NCBI GenBank assembly: GCA_022702705.1
Contig: CM040427.1
Coordinates: 76,561,283-76,625,282 of the forward strand
Direction of reading: 5' to 3'
DNA: 64,000 nt
Source: Papilionanthe hookeriana x Papilionanthe teres
Lineage: Eukaryota > Streptophyta > Magnoliopsida > Asparagales > Orchidaceae
Shown: in pieces, positions 59,129-64,000 of the stretch
How positions within the stretch are numbered: the first letter of the stretch is position 1
Layout of the letters: the number at the start of each line of letters is the position of its first letter
Notes under the pieces: model-generated
Databases searched by the model: none
What the model saw: the letters and a program-made list of their open reading frames with translations, nothing else
Told to the model about the DNA's origin: nothing
Program-made: the position numbers and the translations under genes

Positions 59129-62100
59129 TGTTGACCTCATTTTTGGTGAGGTCCTTCCTTCCTTTTAGTGCTTAGGATCTAGCCACAGGATTTTCCCTTT
59201 GACTATCCTAGAAGACTAGAAATGGAACCTACCATTTAAAAATTCAACCAAATCTAAACCCTCTTTAGAATCCTACATGGATGGTCATCAAACTCCAAAT
59301 TACTTGGAAGGTTAGGACCAATGTGTAGAAAGACAAGGATGAGTTCCTATAGGATGGTCAAGCCTTAGGACAACCCTGGGTGGCCTGATCTTGGTGAGGT
59401 CCAGCTTGCACACACCACATTGTTGCACATGTCTGAACCCTGAAGTCACTTACACTTAACCTAGCCTCCTGACTCTTTTAGGAGACTCATATGGATGGGC
59501 CTCAACCTCTAGTCCTTGGCTAAGAGGTTTATGAACAACATAAGGAGTTCCTAGAATGAGTCCTCTCATGAATCATGTTAGCTTAAGATGGCTTCATGGC
59601 TCAACCAGAATGATTCCATGATACTCACCTTGATCTAATCTTCATTTTTCTAAAATTTTCATTTTTGAACCTCAGGGCCCTAAACCTACTAAGTTACCCA
59701 ATTACCCTTGAAAAGGGCCCAAATTCCCAAAATTATCAAAATTTCCCAAAATCCCTTCAAAATCATTCCAAGTTATTCTCTACTATCCAATTTGACCAAA
59801 ATTACTCAAATATGACACAATTTTTAAAATTCCCAAAATACCCCAAAATTACCAAAATGCCCTTCATAACCAAAAATTTTGAAAATCCCAAAAAAAACCA
59901 AAAAATCTCAAAAATTCCAAAATATTCTCCACATCATTTTCTTCAACTACCACATACCCTAGCTTTATCAATTTAACCCAATTTGATCAAAATTCCAAAT
60001 TTGCCCTTAAACCCAAACTTAACCCAATTGAACCCAATGTCAACGAAATTGATTCCAATTTTCTTCAAATAAAATTCCAAACCTTCATAACAATCCCACA
60101 AACCAAATTTTTTGTTAATTTGACCCCAATTTGATCCCAAGCTTTACCCAAACCTTACTCAAACCAAAATTCCCAAGTTTGCCCTAAATTATCCACGAAC
60201 CCAAACATACCCAAATCCTAAAATTTTCACCCAACCAATGTTGAAAAATGTTTTTCACATCCCGATAAACATTTTACAACATTAATTTTTCATCTAGCCT
60301 AACATTAGCTCAACCTTAGCCCAAATTAACCCAATTTGATCCAATTTGACCATACACTTGAAATGCCCAAATTACATCCAATTCAACTCCAAATCTCTCC
60401 AAATTTGTTCCAAACTCTTCATAACACATTCCTACACCAAACACAATATTTATTTGATCCAAATTTTGACAAAAGTCTCACCCAAATTCCCATTTTTTAC
60501 CAAAGTACCAATTTAAGCCTAAAATTGTCACATAGCCAAAATTTCAAATTGATTGTTCAAAATCCAAACTTTTTCACCCAAATTTTGTTGGAAACCTTTC
60601 CTAACATTATTTTGGACCTTATTTAACATTTAATTGAGACTTGAATTCACTTTGGCCCAAACCTAAACCCATTTGACCAAAAAGTCCAATGTTGGCCCAA
60701 AAGCCCAAATCTTCTCAAAATTGAACCCCATGACCCATAAAAATTCCCAAATCAATTTTAAATCAAATTTCAACTTATCTTAACCCAATTTCAATAAAAT
60801 TCAATCACTTTTGGTCATGGCATAATCACTTTCAAAAAAAAGAAAAAAAAAACCCTTCATGCTTGTTGGAGGCCCATCCCTTAAGCATTTTTAAAAGCCT
60901 ATTTCATCAATTTGGAAAAGCCCAAAATTTATTCTAAAAGCCCATATGTCATTCTCCTCATCATGTGTTTGATTAAAATCATTCCCTAAAGTTCCAAATT
61001 CATCATTTGAATCAACCAAAAATGACGTCGTGACATTTTTCCATCAAATCACCCAAAAGTCATAAATCCATTCTCATGCAAACTCCCAAGCCAAATGTGA
61101 GCCATAGAACTTTGTTCCAAGCTAAATGACAAGCCATGCTTGAGCCACATGAAGCCATGAGGGCCTTTTCCATGTCACCAAACAATTAATGGCAAATGGA
61201 GGGGCCACTTTCCAACCTCCTTAAAAAAGTTTTTAACCACTCTAATGACACACTCTAACCAACCTTAACAAAAATCCTTTGGATAGGGACTTCTCCACCC
61301 TTTCTAAGCTGAACCCAAATAATTTTTTCAGCCCAAATCAAACCATGGGAGGGTGCACCAAGCCAATCCATGCCTTGACCCAAATTGACCCAAAAATGGC
61401 CCTTACACCCATACCACTTAAATCCATGCCTTTACACATGGCATAACCCAATTGATTGCACCAAGATCGAGCTGAATCAAGTGAGCTTTTCTCAACCAAA
61501 AAACCTTGGTGAATGAACCAAGACAACCCCCATGGTGACCCATAAACTCCTCTATTTAAACACCTCTCATGGCCAAAAGAGAGGGGATGCAAAATTTATC
61601 TTGTGGAGACTCTGCCAAATTGTTCCCAAAGCTTCTCCAAGCACTCTTAAGCTCAATCAAACCATTTCCAATTGAGGCCTCACCTCTTGGACAAAGGTAT
61701 CGAATTTTTTCTCTCCAACCGAGCTTATTTTAATTTTCTGTAAATATTCACATGCTTTAAGTATATCATCACCATATAGATGTGTGATACTTGATTAGAT
61801 AATCATTTTAAAAAAAAAGTTCACTCAATTTCGTTGAGAAACAAGTGAGATATCAAGGTTTGAAGGTGGACGGTTTTGGGTGAATAGCAGTTGGAGAGAG
61901 GAGCAGCAGCCATCCGATCACGCGTATATCGGAAGGACGGCTCTGATGGCATCAAACGGGAGCTTCATCTGTGAACAGGCTGCCAAACAGAACCACGCCA
62001 GCCAGTAGCAGCGCGACACGTGTTATTTGAGAGGGAAATTGGATTATTTATTTATTTTTTACCCTAAACTTCAAAAAATCATAACTTTTCATAGAAAACT

Positions 62101-64000
62101 CCAAAAACTAAACTAAAATAACCTCTTGCTCAGTGAATAGGGGGGAATACTGTCGAAGTAATTTCATATTTATTTGATGCATATTTTATTTTTAATTAAT
62201 TAAATAGTGTTTTCAATCTTTTAATTCTTTATGCATGTAGGAGTTTCACCATACCTTGAATTTTTGATATATTACTCTATACATCATGTGGAATCTTTCC
62301 TGATTTTTCCAAAGTCAAAAGAGATTCCTATGAGGATATCTATATGCCCATTTTCTTGATTAATTAATTATTATAATTAGCATATTGATTAAAAAATATA
62401 GAAAAATTAGGTTGTGTTTATTATGACTAGGGGACCCTATAAAAATTATTTCATAGTCTAATTAACTAAAAATAATCCTAATTGGCCTAAAATCCTAAAA
62501 TTAAAAGTAAATTAATTTTCATTAAATATAAATAAAAATTACATGAAAACAGTTCTCCACTGTAATTTAGGATTAGGAGCATAAAAATTTTCAAAACATT
62601 TGGAGTTTATGTAATCACCTAAATGAATTTCCTAAGCTTAATGATATTTTTGCCAATTAAAAAATTCAAAAAAAATTAAAATACATTTCAAAAATTCACC
62701 AAATTGATTTTGGGACTTCTCTGTGATCGGAGGAGTCCAGGAAAAAGAAAATTGTATTTTTCATAAAAAAAATCATTTTTAATCATTTTAAAAATATTTA
62801 AATAATTAAAAAATTATAAAAATCATAAAATTATTAAAATTCACCAAAATGTCACATTTGGTCTCCTAATCACTTAGGGACCATCCCTATATTTTTTCCT
62901 AAATCTCTAAATTAAGATATTAATTTTTAAAGGCTTATGGTAATTTTAATATTTAAAAATGAATTTTCACCACTTTTCCACTAAAATAATTCTAATAAAT
63001 CAAAGAAAAATCAGAAAAATATAAAATTTGTTTCTCTGGATTCCTTGATCCAGATGGATTTTTGAAAAATATAAAATTAATTTTTTCCACTTTTAAAATA
63101 TTTATATTTTATTAATACTCAATAATTTAAAATAATTATAATAATTAAAGTAAAATTTAAAAAATCACAAAATTTAGTTTAAATAGTCCTCTAGTCTAGG
63201 GTCACTTCCAGTAAAAATTGCAAAGTCATAGGTCTTTCCATGGTCATGTTATTGATTTTTCATTAAAAATCCTATTTTGCACTAAAATAAATATATAAAT
63301 TAAATTAAAATCAGAAAAACCATATTTTCTCCTCTGATATTTTAATTGACCTATGAGTGAGGTGTCATAAAAATTTCAAATTCATTTGAGTTTAGTTTAA
63401 TGAATTATGAAGTGAACAAGCTTAAAGAGGCAATATTGGTAATTAAGGAATTTAGCCTTAATTTATATTTAGGCTCAATTAAGGGTAAAAGGGAAATGCT
63501 TAATCTTAATCTTATTAGATAATTTAAACATAGGGGTTAAAGGGTAGGAACCCATTTATCAATTTTCCAACATAAACAAAATTATTATAATTTCTTAAAT
63601 TATTCAAAATTTGAAGTTAATTAAAAGAGAGTGTATTAAGTGAAGGGGTTTAATCTGGGAAGATATTAATTTATTAATCTTAACCCCTAATTAATGATAA
63701 AAATCAAATATCACTTAACATTAATTTAATAACTCATTAATGAAAACTAAGATAAATTAAATAATCAAATTAAAATAATTTCTAAGATAAATTAAATAAT
63801 CAAATTAAATAATTTCTAAGATAATTTAATAAAAAATAATTTTAAAATAATATAATTAATTAAATTAAAAATAATTTTAAAATGACATGATTAATTCAAA
63901 ATAATTCAAATTAAATATAATTAAATTAAAGCAATTTTAAAATAATTTAATCAACTTTAAATCACAATGAAATTAATACAACTAAATTAATATCAACTTC
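59129..64000 (+). repeat. LTR of element E, continues beyond the window
   Basis: It starts TGTTGACCTCATTTTTGGTG inside the gag of element H and aligns with LTR D from 44002 (GTGCTTAGGATCTAGCCA, TTTTCCCTTTGACTATCCTA, and so on). It has TATA CTATTTAAACACC (61552-61564), donor-like AAAGGTATCG (61694-61703), a GC-rich block (about 61870-62030) and the AT-rich tract starting near 63740. With the family length of about 7.1 kb it should end near 66.2 kb. Orientation is the same as D. The spacing from TATA to donor is shorter (about 135 versus about 410 bases), an internal deletion. Confidence 0.9.
61552..61564 (+). promoter_or_regulatory. TATA box of LTR E
   Basis: CTATTTAAACACC followed by TCTCATGGCCAAAAGAGAGG; same motif as in LTR F (14239). 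Confidence 0.6.

Overview
The window is plant nuclear DNA made almost entirely of nested LTR retrotransposons; I see no intact host gene, rRNA or tRNA. The pol domains include the plant-only second (archaeal-type) RNase H of the Tat lineage of Ty3/gypsy elements. The very long LTRs (about 7.1-7.5 kb), an extra ORF in front of gag, and tandem arrays in the 3' UTR all fit an Ogre/Tat-like family in a large-genome seed plant. I cannot name the species.

Layout. 1-300 is the leader of element A (minus strand; its body lies left of the window). 301-4828 plus 40169-about 41354 is its 5' LTR, split by element B. Element B (minus strand, 4829-40163) is flanked by the 5-bp target duplication ATGCT (4824-4828 and 40164-40168). 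B reads, right to left: 5' LTR 40163-32710, PBS, leader, ORF1, gag, protease, RT, RNase H, archaeal RNase H, integrase, an AlkB-like ORF, a 3' UTR with about 21 copies of an 84-bp repeat, then a disturbed 3' end. There an inverted LTR (12149-19250) faces B's own 3' LTR (4829-12148), giving an inverted repeat with arms of about 7.1 kb. At about 41354 the LTR of A is fused to the truncated plus-strand element D (AlkB fragment, 3' UTR arrays, LTR 44002-51115). 51116-58438 holds Athila-type material: LTR ends, two PBSs and a plant transposon-protein ORF. An Athila-type gag fragment (58759-59128) is cut by the LTR of element E (59129 to the window end).

The main discovery candidate is the AlkB-like ORF. 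Downstream of integrase, B encodes a 2-oxoglutarate/Fe(II) dioxygenase domain of the plant ALKBH9/ALKBH10 (RNA m6A demethylase) type, with HxD, distal H and RxxxxxR all present. Element D carries the same domain, 74/86 residues identical, with 28 synonymous-only codon differences against 12 amino-acid changes. The domain therefore evolved under protein-level constraint inside the retrotransposon family. Its ORF begins 4 nt after a strong 3' splice acceptor. A candidate 5' splice donor is conserved in every LTR that covers that region. The ORF's N-terminus resembles the N-terminus of ORF1, which also sits just behind an acceptor-like site. Together this suggests an env-like spliced subgenomic mRNA for a captured RNA demethylase.

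All the coding regions here carry frameshifts or stops, so these particular copies are probably not autonomous.
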